Source of the DNA: Nissolia schottii | Taxonomy: Eukaryota; Streptophyta; Magnoliopsida; Fabales; Fabaceae | Assembly: GCA_003254905.1 (NCBI GenBank) | Contig: QANU01027962.1 | Coordinates: 78,799 to 142,798, forward strand | Length of the DNA stretch: 64,000 nucleotides | Direction of reading: 5' to 3' | Shown: positions 1-10,220 of the stretch, piece by piece | Numbering within the stretch: the stretch's first letter is position 1 | Layout: every line of letters starts with the position of its first letter | Notes under the pieces: generated by a model | What the model was told of the DNA's origin: nothing | What the model saw: only the letters and a program-made list of their open reading frames with translations | Databases searched by the model: none | Program-made: the position numbers and the translations under genes

Positions 1-763
1 CTAATTTTATTCTTGAGTTCTACACGAAAAATTGAGTTGGGATGTCAAGTTTTATGATTTTTGGAGTCCCCAATGAATTTCTCAGCAAACAGGCAGAAAA
101 CGGAGTTTTTGTGAAAAAGGGCAAAATGGGAATTTCACGTCTTGGGACTGAAAAAGTTGGTTTGTTTTCAGAAAATATGGGTTTATAAATATCAAAAACC
201 TAAAGGACAAGTCTTGAGTCCATTGGGTTTTTGAGAACAAAAATTCCAAAGAAAACAGGGTGTTTACGGGGCGAAATGGTAATTTTGGGAAAAGGGGGAA
301 ACTGGAATTTCGTGTAGTGGGGTTCAAAATCTCAGTTTTTAGACACGAAAAATGATCTTAGGGTTACCAAAAATCTTGGGGTAAGGTCTTGGACCTCTCT
401 GGTTTATGGTCGCTAATTTCTGACAGAAATCAGACATCTGTTGTACTAGTTGCTAGGTCTACGTTTGTTATGTTCAAGGCATGAGATTATGTTCCTTATA
501 TGTGAAGTTAGTGATAGTATATAATTGATGGTATGAATGATGTGAATATGTGTTATACATGCCAGATGTGCTATGTGCTTCATGAATTGGTTGTTAGGAA
601 AGTATGGATTTAGGATGGAAATGAGTTTAGGAACATGAAAGTATGTTTATTGTTGTTAAAAATGAACGATGAGTGATGGAAGAAATATTTTGAAGATTGA
701 TTTCGGGGAAACTTGTGGAACATGGAAAAATTGCAGGAATTAGGGGCTGAAATTCGTTAGGTA

Positions 764-855
764 ACGCTGAGCGGCTAGGGTTCACGCTGAGCGGCCAGTA
801 CGCTGAGCGGCACGTCCAATACGCTGAGTGGCACGTCCAATACGCTGAGCGGCCT
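764..855 (+). repeat. Array of CGCTGAGCGG motifs in LTR copy C
   Basis: Five close copies of an ACGCTGAGCGGC-like unit occur within about 90 bp, some separated by the spacer ACGTCCAAT. The core CCGCTSAGCGG is a near-palindrome. Similar arrays sit in LTR copies D (32540-32680) and E (35994-36085), with a single copy in F (about 39461). Confidence 0.7.
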
Positions 856-982
856 GACTGAAGTTCAGAATCCCCATTTCAAAACTTGTCATTTTCTGAA
901 CACAAACACTTTTCTTAAACATAGTTTTTCATACTGCTTACAATTATCCATGAATCTATTAATTGAACTAAGTATGCTAAAT

Positions 983-1117
983 TGAACTGTTGATTGGATA
1001 TATGAACTATTGGCGGAATATATGAACAGTCGACTGGATGTATGAACTGTTGACTGAATATGTGAACTGTTGAGTGGATATATGAACTGTGGACAAGATA
1101 TATGGACTGTTGACTAG
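983..1117 (+). repeat. 20-bp minisatellite
   Basis: Nearly seven tandem copies of a 20-bp unit of the form TGAACTGTTGACTGGATATA lie inside LTR copy C. The units differ at a few positions each, so the array is not recent. I do not see it in the other LTR copies. Confidence 0.8.
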
Positions 1118-2239
1118 AAAAGGAATAGGGCATGATGTCACTAAGTCCCTAAAAGGAAATAAAGGAGGAATGGGGTTACAGGATTCTTTTCCTAGCTGTG
1201 CCACTAGCCAGCAGGAAAGGCAAGCTGAACCCTGGGATTATCTCGTCCCTAGCATAAGGACGGGGTAGGATACCCTCGCCATCCCTAGCATAAGGATGGA
1301 CTCTCTTATCGTGAGCTACTCAGGTTAAGCGTTGTCTGGTCCTCACGATACTGAGACAAAAATGAAGCTTGTGGCGGTAGGCCACCGCTACGGGGGGTTG
1401 AGCTTGAGTATGTGCTCTAAGTGATATACAACTGTACATAAGGGGATGTGTGTGGAAGCTTATAATTAAAATGAGCACGGTTATAAGTGGGCGCACACTG
1501 AAGCTTATTATGTGATTATGTGAATTATGTGATTATATGTGACTTAGGAAGTAAGGTAGAGACCAGATGACTTAGTTAATGAAGAATAGGTTCCCAAGTC
1601 ACATAGATAATTTAGATAAAGTTGCTCAGGCTTAGCATAAATATCAATAAATAGTAGGGATATAATATAACTGTAACACCTAGAAAACCCTGAGTGGCCT
1701 GAAGCGTGAATGAGGATAAGAAATCCCCTAATCCATAATGTTTCCCACTCAGAGCGCTATGTTCTCACCCCACTTATCCATGACTTCAGGATTCGACGAG
1801 GGACAAGGAGAGGAGCTACATGAGGAAGAACCCTCCCAAGGGAGGATGGCTGAAGACTAGACGATTAGCTAGTAGATTATATATGTGTACTTGTACTTCT
1901 ATGTGATATTTGCACTTAATACTTATAATACTAATTATGTATTTGCTTATGAATGCATGAAGGACCGTTGTTTGTTATCTTGACATGTATTAATTATATC
2001 TTTATTTATAGTTAAATATGCTATGTTTCCACTCGCAATGTATGCTCTAACGCGACAAGGCTCCTAATTTACTCTATGTAACGTACAAGGAAAATTTTAA
2101 TTTGGCCCATATTTTAGGTAACAATATTTTTAAAGTATAAACGGGACTAAGTATTATCACCACCAAAGTAGATAACAACTTAGCTAGCAAGTTTGTGACT
2201 TAAGTGTAGGCTAGCTAGCTAGGGTGTTACATCATTGGT

Positions 2240-2660
2240 TTAGTCACTAGGCCTAACATCTATAGCAACGACATTGTACATCGTCGACATATGTATTATA
2301 TATGGCTGCAACTTTTATTACTTTGTTAGTATAGTGCATAACCATGCCAGCGATATAAAAGAAGTTGGGAAAGAGTAACCATACGACAATGATTTCTAAT
2401 GTCGTTGCTATGTGTTGCATATAACACAACAACTATAAAAGTCGTTGTGATAGATGAATATGTACAACAACTTTAAATGTTGTTGGGAAAGAGAAACTCT
2501 ACGACAATGAGTACCAATGTCATTGCCATAGGTCAATAAATAATGCAACAACTTCAAATGTCGTTGGGAAAGAGAAACTCCATGGCAATGAAAATAAATA
2601 TCATTGCTATAGGTTAATATTTACAACAACAGTGATTGTCGCAGCAAAAGATAACTCTAT
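2240..2660. repeat. Subterminal-type repeat array (probable DNA transposon fragment)
   Basis: Motifs of the type ACAACAACTTCAAATGTCGT, GGGAAAGAGAAACTC and ACGACAATGA recur about every 75-80 bp in direct and inverted orientation. Dense short direct and inverted repeats of this kind are usual in the subterminal zones of CACTA-type transposons. No terminal CACTA motif or target duplication is visible, so the class is inferred. The adjoining 2660-2945 is relatively GC-rich and I recognise nothing in it. Confidence 0.35.
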
Positions 2661-2945
2661 CGTAACAAGGCCGACCCACGAGTCCACGTCTGATCGAGTC
2701 ACAAGGTCGATCCCTTGCCATCCCTTCAGTTGGGTAGTTGTACCAATCGTTGTTCGATGTCTTCCTCCTATGAGCTTTACGTGACTAGCTACCACACCGG
2801 TCAAGAGCGCTGCTGGATCGTCAACGATAGGGAACACAAGTAGGTTGTAGTTGTCGGCCGCGTCTACAAAGGTGGAAGGACTATGTAACAAGAAGGACGC
2901 AGCCACAGGGCGCGTAAGAGAACCCCAGATCCCCTACATGCATGA

Positions 2946-3012
2946 GATGTATGTATGGATGTATGTATGAAAGTATGTATACGCATGTATGTAAGTATGT
3001 ATGTATGTGCAT
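2946..3012. repeat. ATGT microsatellite
   Basis: An interrupted (ATGT)n tract, read as GTATGTATGGATGTATGTATG and similar, lies just upstream of the recognisable part of LTR copy A. Confidence 0.85.
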
Positions 3013-3263
3013 GTGTGCGTTGGGCTTTGTCGAGTGATACAGTGTCACCAGACTGCCTCGCCAAGTACGAGTTATGTGGGTGCGTGATCACAGGACACGA
3101 TACTCCGACGATTAGGACTAAAAAGCACAAGAACCCATAATTAGGAAAGCAATATTAGATTCCCCAATCACCTAGTAACGTAGATAAAGCTGCTCAGGAA
3201 TAGAATGACTATTAAAAATCAGTAAGGATATTAGTATGCATGTACACCTAGAGATCCCTTGAG

Positions 3264-5262
3264 TGTCACGTCCCGAATCCTCGTGCACAGAAAACCTGTC
3301 GGTTACGCTGCCGAGAGCGGTCGGGAAATGTTTAGGAAACTGAGGGAAGGGAATTTAACCCCCCACACACTCCGAATTAGTGATTAGTATTAGGGTCCGT
3401 TGTTCAGTAAATTTTCTAGTGAACTCGGACGAGTTTCGGTTCGAACAGAATTCGTTTCCAATACTGAAAAACGCTCGTGGAATTTCTTGACACGGTGAGA
3501 TAGTCAAAAATCCCTGAGTGGTAGCTCCAAGATCACAACGGTATGTCCGGAATATTTTTAGGTCAAACGGATGTGAGACATTTTGAACAAAACGCGATCA
3601 GACGAAACTGGAACCGGACAGGGTAAGGTTTCTTATCTCCCTCTGGAGATATTTATATAATAAATAATAATATTAATAACAACAACAGAAAGAAAGGAAA
3701 ACAAGAAAAGAAAAAAAGGAAAAGAAAAAGAAAAAGGGCACAGGACGTGGCTATAAATAGCCACGTAACTTTTAGAAATTTTACGTTACTTTCAGTCATT
3801 TTCACAAACACCGGTCCTGTTCCGACACGTCTCGGTTTCTCGCGAGAGTGTCAGAAAAATCGCCGGAGCACGCCGTTGCAACCAGGAAGTTATCGGCATC
3901 AAGGCTATCAAATCGGAATTCCCATCGGATGTGGGTAACTCTGAGCCCATTGTCTATGTGGTTTAATTTTATAACTGTATATGTATTTCTTTTTTTGTAT
4001 ATTTGACTGTAGAATTGTTAAGTAGGAATTTGAGGGATTATAGGGTAAAAAGGGTTTTGGGAGATTTTGACAAATGAAATGTATAACTGTACTGATTGGA
4101 ACTCTAGGAACAGTAGGTTTCTAAAGAAAATGAGAACTGAAGTCTCGGGGAACCAATTTTTATAGCTTTCATTCGATTGAAGAGAGTTTTCAGTCGAATG
4201 AAAGACAATTCGAGCTTTCAATCGATTGAATTCCAATTCAGTCGAATGAAAGAAAATCTCAGTATTTCAATTGATTGAATCATAGAGACCACGTCAAATT
4301 CCCACTAAGAATGTAAGCGTTCTTACTCCCGCTCGTGTATAAATCCAGATTGCAGTTATGGCCTCCCCACCTGCAAAGGATGTGTGGTTGTTCACCCGTA
4401 CACGTCAACATAACTTCCGTACGGACACTCTCATTGAGACATGCACCTTTGCGCCCGCCAACATGCCTAACGAGCCTGAGACGCCCCCCAGGCGGAGACT
4501 TAGAGGACCGGGATCCTCCCCGATGCGTCCCATTTGGGTGGACGAGCGCCCAGGGAGCAACAACCGCGATCTAATCCACCTCAATGGCGAAGAGGAGGTG
4601 CCCCCATCCAAGCCTAAGCCAGAAGTGGAGCCAGCCACGGACCCCAGTGCGTCCACTCCACTAGTCCAAGGACGAGGCCGCCGGACGACTGCCAGAAAGA
4701 GGGTGCTTCCCGTCTTACCGCGTCGATTCACCCATCGAGGTTTCACCGCGGTGACTGGCCTATCCAGCGAGGATGAGGCTGCAGGAGAGGAGGACCCAGC
4801 GGAGCGGGAGGAGGACTCAGAGTACGAGGCATGACCCTAGGACCCCGTAGTAGCTGTAGGAGTAGGTTTATATTGTGCACGAAGTGAGTAGTTGCCACTC
4901 GTGTACATAGGCTTTTCTAGTTGTTATATATGTACTTTATGTTGAACTTGTATTGATAATATACTGGTATGTTGTGTATATTCGGGCCCTTATGTGTACT
5001 TCTACTGACGGATCTCTATACGACAGGTATGTACTCGCACTCCCTTTATCTCTTGTTATACCATTACACGATGTATTACACGTATGGCTTTTTATTTTCT
5101 AGAAATCTGTACTTATGAAAGAAATTTCAAAATGGCTCGTATTTTGGTAACCCTAGTTTGAAAAGGTAACTTAGAACAGTAATAGTTCATAGCGCCAGAA
5201 AACAACCACTTAGCCGGGAAAGCTTATGACTTAAGCATAGGTCAACTAGCTAGGGTGTTGCA
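3264..5262 (+). mobile_element. Long-LTR family copy B, solo LTR of 1999 bp with 158-codon ORF
   Basis: The element starts TGTCACGTCCCGAATCC and ends CTAGGGTGTTGCA, matching diverged versions of the family termini. Flanks TTGAG/TTGAA are a 5-bp target duplication with one change. A TATA box (CTATAAATAG, 3751-3760) sits inside a short palindrome. About 180 bp downstream is GTGGGTAACTC (about 3931-3941), the shared splice-donor-like motif. At 4166-4280 there are five variants of an AATCGATTGAA palindrome. The ORF at 4358-4834 follows a diverged form of the sequence that precedes the short acidic frame in the other copies. There is no terminal direct repeat, so a solo LTR is the simplest reading. 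Confidence 0.65.
4358..4834 (+). CDS. 158-aa ORF inside an LTR, function unknown
   Basis: I do not recognise this protein. It is Pro/Arg/Glu-rich and largely low-complexity: a basic segment around residues 44-60, a mixed charged middle, a second basic stretch (GRGRRTTARKR, about residues 105-115), and an acidic tail from about residue 136 rich in Glu and Asp. No signal peptide, membrane segment or zinc knuckle is visible. Local GC content is clearly higher than in the flanks. The ORF lies in transposon sequence about 600 bp downstream of a TATA box, with a splice-donor-like motif between them. Copies A, C, E and F have a short acidic frame at the equivalent site, so this may be a fuller version of an element-encoded product. 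It could instead be a chance ORF in a GC-rich stretch. Confidence 0.4.
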   Translation: MASPPAKDVWLFTRTRQHNFRTDTLIETCTFAPANMPNEPETPPRRRLRGPGSSPMRPIWVDERPGSNNRDLIHLNGEEEVPPSKPKPEVEPATDPSASTPLVQGRGRRTTARKRVLPVLPRRFTHRGFTAVTGLSSEDEAAGEEDPAEREEDSEYEA

Positions 5263-5870
5263 TTGAACGGCCTGGAGTATAACCGAAGAAAAGGCGAGAT
5301 CCCAGTACTCAGGTTTTACCCACTGAGAACACATCGTTCTCACCCCCACTCGTTTATGACTCCAGGAACCTACGATGGGACTTATGACGAGGACTCTGTC
5401 GAGCCGCACGAGGAGCTGTGAAGGGCACTGATGTGTGGTGAATACCCAAGAGGACAAGAGAAGCAAGGGTTTTGGCAAGGGTTAAGTGAGATATGTTCCA
5501 GTTAGCCCTTAGGCATAGCAGTAATGTATTGTATTTTGACAAACTTAATGATTGTATATTACTTATTGTAATAACTATGTGACTTCTTGTAAATATATGT
5601 GATGGACCGCATGCTTCATCTATCTGTTGTTCGATGTATGCCTGATAACCGTAAGCCTAAAGGCTCTATCGCTTGTATATAATGCTCTATCCAGCGCATG
5701 ACTAGTACCTTATGAAATAAACTATGAAGGAAAATTTTAAAATCGATTCATACTTTCATGAGTAAGTATTTTGAAGAATAATAACAACTTTAAGTATTCC
5801 CACCAAGTGATAAACAACCTAATGAGCATTGGGTACGACTTAAGCGTAGGCAATTAGCTAGGGTGTTACA

Positions 5871-6998
5871 TTGGAGACTTGTGTGAGTGTGTGAGAATTT
5901 TGCAAGTGTTTATTCCGCTTTAATCCATCTTTGAGTGTCCTATTTATAGGCATTATAGTCTTCGTGCATGTTCACCACATGTCCACAAGCGGTTGGCGTT
6001 TGCTTCAGAGTCTCCACTTCACTCTACTCTGCGAAAAACTCACTAACCAATCCTTTGAAGTGTATGAACGTCCCTTGTAACTACCGTGCACTATCTTTAG
6101 TTAACTCTAATACACGTTATAAGCAATTCTCTCACTTTAAATTTTCAATTTCAAAGATAGGTGCCAAGAATTATTATTATTATTATTTTTAGATCTTTCT
6201 ATTGGACAATGCAAATGGTCATTGTTAGCAATTCTGAAAACCATTCAAGTTTCGAAGAGTCATTACTTTTAAGCTCACCCGAGTTTTATGAACCTTACAT
6301 TATTCGTCCATTCACACCACTCTTTCTCATTAGATTATTACATGACCATAGCTCATACCCATAGGGTCGCCTCTAACTACCCTCCATTATCTAGTTGACA
6401 CTTATGGTTTGATATTATAAGGCCACTTATATTCTTAGATTTAGTCCACACCTCCATATGAGTTCTCAAGGTCGATTGCCACCTTTGTCTTATATTATCA
6501 AGATCGACTAAAGAAGGTCTCTTGACCTGATTCTTTCTTGGACGGCTCGTCCTTCATGCTTGTCCTTCGACATCCCCTTGTATTTTACTTTAATACTCTT
6601 ACTACAAAACCCTTGATATGCTTAGAAATTATATAGGTATAACAATGTTTATCTTATCTCATCTTACCATCTTTAATGAATGGTGAGATTTAAAACATAA
6701 CATTCTTCTTTTTCTCATTTTGAAAACAAGAGGATCTTGATCCATTGAAATTGTCACTAATCTCCTCATTAGCCTTACACCCCCAGTGACTTCACTAAGC
6801 ACGGACTACACCGAGTAGCACCAAGCAGAACCCATGCATCCTCCCAATTCCAATCCACACTTGACACACTCCCATCCATAGTCATCGACGATGGTCAAAA
6901 GACTCAAAACCACTCTTCTCTCTTTCACTCTCCCCCGCCGCCACTAGCCACCGCAAATCCCCCAAACCCCAAAACCCCCCCAAATTGCAGAACCCCCA
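5871..6998. other. Intergenic: upstream region of the ATP synthase gamma gene
   Basis: This holds mostly AT-rich sequence with a short ATT microsatellite near 6170-6188. The last 120 bp before the start codon are C-rich (runs of CCCC and CCAAACCCC) and look like a plant 5' leader. I see no clear TATA box and no other gene. Confidence 0.5.
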
Positions 6999-8129
6999 AT
7001 GTTTTCCCACTCTCTCACAAATGCAGTTCCCTCACTCTCCCCCCAATTTCGCCGCACTCATCCGTTGCTTCACCTCTCACCAAACAACAGCAACAACCGC
7101 CGCGCTCGCCCCTCTTTTCCTCCGCCGATTCGGTGCGGGATCCGGGAGCTCCGAGAGAGGATCGAGTCGGTGAAGAACACGCAGAAGATCGCCGAGGCGA
7201 TGAAGCTCGTCGCCGCCGCTAGGGTCCGCCGGGCCCAAGAAGCCGTCGTCAACGGGAGGCCCTTCGCCCAGGCGTTCGCCGAAGTTCTGCACGACATCAG
7301 CGGCCGGCTCCGGGACGAAGACGCCGACGTCCCGTTGACCAGCGCCAGGCCCGTGAAGAGGGCCGCCCTAGTCGTCGTCACCGGCGACCGCGGCCTCTGC
7401 GGCGGCTTCAACAACTCCGTCGCGAAGAAAGCCGTCGACCGGATCCAAGAACTGAGGAGCCTCGGCATCGGCTGCGTCGTGATCAGCGTCGGCAAAAAGG
7501 GGAACTCGTTTTTCAGCCGCAGGGAGAGCATTCGAGTTGACAGGTTCATCGAAGGCGGGAGCTTCCCCACCACAAAAGAAGCGCAGGCCATCGCCGACGA
7601 CGTTTTCTCACTCTTCGTCAGCGAGGAGGTCGACAAGGTCGAGCTCGTGTACACCAAGTTCGTGTCTCTGGTGAAATTCGATCCCGTGATCCACACTTTG
7701 CTGCCTCTGTCGGCAAAAGGAGAGATTCGTGATGTCAATGGGAACTGTGTTGATGCTTTCGAGGACGAGTTCTTTAGGCTGACGAGTAAGGAAGGTAAGC
7801 TGGCTGTGGAGAGGGATTCGGCGAGGAGGAGGAAGGGCGAGAGAGGGGAATTGACGCTGTCGCCCCTCATGGAGTTCGAGCAGGACCCCGCCCTGATCCT
7901 CGACGCGATGATGCCACTGTATCTGAACAGCCAGATCTTGAGGGCTTTGCAGGAATCGCTGGCCAGCGAGCTCGCTGCGAGGATGGGCGCCATGTCGAAC
8001 GCAACGGACAATGCGGACGCGTTGCTGAAGAGCCTCTCCGTCAAGCACAACCGGGAACGGCAGGCTAAGATCACGGGCGAGATGTTGGAGATCGTTGCCG
8101 GAGCCAAGGCGCTAAAACAGATGGATTGA
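6999..8129 (+). CDS. atpC: Plastid ATP synthase gamma subunit (AtpC), intronless
   Basis: This 376-residue protein is the gamma subunit of the plastid F-type ATP synthase, the rotating shaft that couples proton flow through CF0 to ATP synthesis in CF1. Residues 1 to about 46 form a Ser/Pro/Arg-rich, acid-poor transit peptide. The conserved N-terminal helix follows (RELRERIESVKNTQKIAEAM), then VVTGDRGLCGGFNN near residues 127-140, and the C-terminal helix with LYLNSQILRALQESLASELA and AKITGEMLEIVAGA. The length matches the plant family, and known Arabidopsis genes are also intronless. The plant-specific redox segment is present, but its first cysteine is Arg244 (codon CGT at 7728-7730) while the second, Cys250, remains, so the thioredoxin-controlled disulfide cannot form. 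The 5' half is unusually GC-rich for this window. It may be a secondary isoform (ATPC2-like) rather than the main photosynthetic one. Confidence 0.96.
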   Translation: MFSHSLTNAVPSLSPQFRRTHPLLHLSPNNSNNRRARPSFPPPIRCGIRELRERIESVKNTQKIAEAMKLVAAARVRRAQEAVVNGRPFAQAFAEVLHDISGRLRDEDADVPLTSARPVKRAALVVVTGDRGLCGGFNNSVAKKAVDRIQELRSLGIGCVVISVGKKGNSFFSRRESIRVDRFIEGGSFPTTKEAQAIADDVFSLFVSEEVDKVELVYTKFVSLVKFDPVIHTLLPLSAKGEIRDVNGNCVDAFEDEFFRLTSKEGKLAVERDSARRRKGERGELTLSPLMEFEQDPALILDAMMPLYLNSQILRALQESLASELAARMGAMSNATDNADALLKSLSVKHNRERQAKITGEMLEIVAGAKALKQMD

Positions 8130-8352
8130 CGTTGTGATTTTGAGAAGGGCCGCCCAAGCGGGAGAAGGTTTTTGTCAGAATCTTAGGAAAGAAATCATGA
8201 GGTAGTGTTAGATCGAATTGAGAGATAGGGTCTGCTCGTTTATCCAAGAGAATGACATTAATTTTTTGGCAACTTAATTCTCGCTAGAGAAATTCATTCT
8301 TGTGTTGCCGTGGAATAATAGGTTCTTGATCACATAGATAATGACTTCTGAG

Positions 8353-8755
8353 TAGGGGTGATTGGCGGGTGGGTCTGACCCGCCCACCCGATCAGACCCC
8401 TTTGGGCTAGGTTAGGTCGGGTCGGTGGGTTGGACCTGCTTGAGCCATCACTTGTGTTGAGTTGGGCAGTGGGTCTAACTTGTCAAGATTGACCTGACCT
8501 GCCGACCTGCCATTTATTTTACTATTTTATATATATTAAAAAATAAAAAATATTTTTTTTTTCTTATTAGATTTATTTATTTTTTTTGGCTTAAGATCAT
8601 TTTATGCATTAAAATATAATATATATTTTTAATTAAAAAATATATTTTTATTTTAAAAAATGATTTTTTTTTTTAATGATAAGTCATTTGTCAACCAAAC
8701 CCGACCCAAACGAGTCGTGAGTGAGTCTGACCCTACTCGACCCATGTTCACCCTA
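8353..8755. mobile_element. hAT-type MITE, 403 bp
   Basis: Termini are TAGGGGTGA on the left and TTCACCCTA on the right, an imperfect inverted repeat typical of hAT elements. The flanks CTTCTGAG (8345-8352) and CTTCTCAG (8756-8763) form an 8-bp target duplication with one change. The ends are rich in GGGTCGGGT-like sequence and the centre is almost pure A/T. There is no coding capacity. It lies in the 3' flank of the ATP synthase gene. Confidence 0.65.
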
Positions 8756-8763
8756 CTTCTCAG

Positions 8764-10050
8764 CTTTAAAGAGCATATCTAGGTTGGTATTCCATGACAA
8801 CACGAATTTTTCTTTTGTCAAAACAATTCTTTTCAATGGCATCTTTTCATGTAATTCTTTTATTCTTTTCTCATACATTGTGTTGTTGGGGATAGTGGAA
8901 TCGGTTGATTGTTATAGCCTTGTGACTTGGTTAAGGAATGAGGACTGTTGTGGGGAGTTTTGACCAGAAACTCATCTAAGTACTTTATTCTTCTATCGAA
9001 GGGTTATATATACACACACACTCAATAACTCAATCCTTTCTTATGCATTGTTAACTGCACTTTTGGTTTTGCAACCAAAGTGTTGGCTGGTTGTACGAGA
9101 TAAACTTCGATTTTAACAAAAACTTACATAATCAAAAGAAAATCTTGGCCTCACATCTGCTTTGAAGAAAAGTTGCAGGATTAGACCAAAACCTTGGCCA
9201 TTTGTTTGTCTTCTTTTGACAATGCCATGCATTTACTCCCAAAATAAAAGTTATCCTAATGATTTACGGAAACTCAAGATAAAGTTGCTTTGAATTATTG
9301 ATGGAACAATACTTTTAAATTGCTGTCTGCTATCGCACTACTACCACCTTGATGTTGCATCCATTTTTATCAGTCTATGAAGCCGCATTATGCTTGCGAT
9401 TTCAGTTGCATCAATCAAAGTCCTTGCAAATGTCCTATGTTTCGTAGAATATGATTCTCATGTTTCTTCTTAACTAGAGATCAAAAAACTCATAATGGGC
9501 TTTATAAATTTTAAAAAAGGCTTCTATCTTGTTAAAAGTATTTGTGTATCTTTCTATTAACATGACCCGATCATGTCAAAAACATAGGTTAAAAACATAC
9601 ATGAGGGGACTATAATCCATATTTCGCAATCACAACAAAACTGATTCTTTTCCTTTATTCACGCATCAATTAAATTGATGCATGCATTAACGTGCTACTG
9701 ATTGGAAAAGCTAAAAAGTTTCCATAAAGAAAAAGCATCCCTTGGTCCTATTTGATTGATTGATTCGAAATAGTAGTCTACCTTGAGATGACTAGATGTT
9801 CACGCGTGCTTTTGGAGTGTCTTCTGGCTGTCCATATCAACGGATCCTTGACCCACACTCCCCGGTTTCGGTTGGCATTTTTGGTGGCTCTGCTGCTACC
9901 GTTTGGCATTATTGGAGAGGTACAATTCAACTTAGATTTCACAAGGATACAGGTCGCTGTGAAAAGTAAATGGCAAGTGCAAGGCCGAAGAAAAAAAATA
10001 GGGAAAACCATCTTCCTATTGCGGGGTAATTACATAAATATGAGTTTGAA
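8764..10050. other. Intergenic, nothing recognised
   Basis: AT-rich DNA with no credible coding frame and no repeat that I can define. Confidence 0.4.
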
Positions 10051-10220
10051 AGAGTGATATTCCGTATATGGGGGGTTCACCAATATACGGGGCTTTATCT
10101 AAAATCGGTAAAACTTGGGCCGATTTCAAAAAAATTAAAAAAAAAAGAAAAATGAGGGATGAAATCGGAGAGGGATGCCCCGATTTCAGGACGGACAAGA
10201 CATGGATTGGACGCGGCGAT

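Larger units (their letters stand above)
1..2231 (+). mobile_element. Long-LTR family copy C, 3' part (cut by window edge)
   Basis: This is the downstream part of a long terminal repeat that begins outside the window and ends at 2231 in GCTAGGGTGTTACA. The same terminus closes copies A (5870) and, with one change, B (5262), and appears in reverse complement at the left ends of E and F. Positions 1-440 match 39660-39713 plus 41092-41460 of copy F read backwards, so this copy shows F's structure before G inserted. It holds an array of an 11-bp GC-rich motif (764-855), a 20-bp minisatellite (983-1117) and a degenerate form of the family's inverted-repeat motif (1749-1767), followed at 1770 by a short acidic reading frame. 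No pol gene is present. It could be a solo LTR or one LTR of an element lying mostly to the left. Confidence 0.7.
3130..5870 (+). mobile_element. Long-LTR family copy A, split by nested copy B
   Basis: Recognisable family sequence runs from about 3130 to 3263 and resumes at 5268-5870, ending in CTAGGGTGTTACA. Between the two parts lies copy B (3264-5262), flanked by TTGAG on the left and TTGAA on the right. Removing B and one flank restores the family's usual ...CCCTTGAGCGGCCTG sequence. Copy A has a perfect inverted repeat TGAGAAC-ACATC-GTTCTCA at 5324-5342 and a 21-codon acidic reading frame at 5356-5421 (Met-Thr-Pro-Gly start, Glu-Glu-Leu end). The left end is lost or hidden by the repeats at 2240-2945. 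It is probably a truncated solo LTR. Confidence 0.65.

Noticed and set aside
2864-3140. His/Thr/Tyr- or Tyr/Val/Cys-rich frames over the ATGT tract
   Set aside because: They are translations of a microsatellite.
4335-4746. Alternative frames overlapping the 158-codon ORF (79 aa plus strand, 113 aa minus strand)
   Set aside because: They are shorter, have no domains, and only the 158-codon frame has an acidic tail like the short frames in the related LTR copies.
7070-8107. Long open frame (345 codons) on the minus strand across the ATP synthase gene
   Set aside because: It is the antisense shadow of a GC-rich, well-conserved coding sequence and shows no domain of its own.
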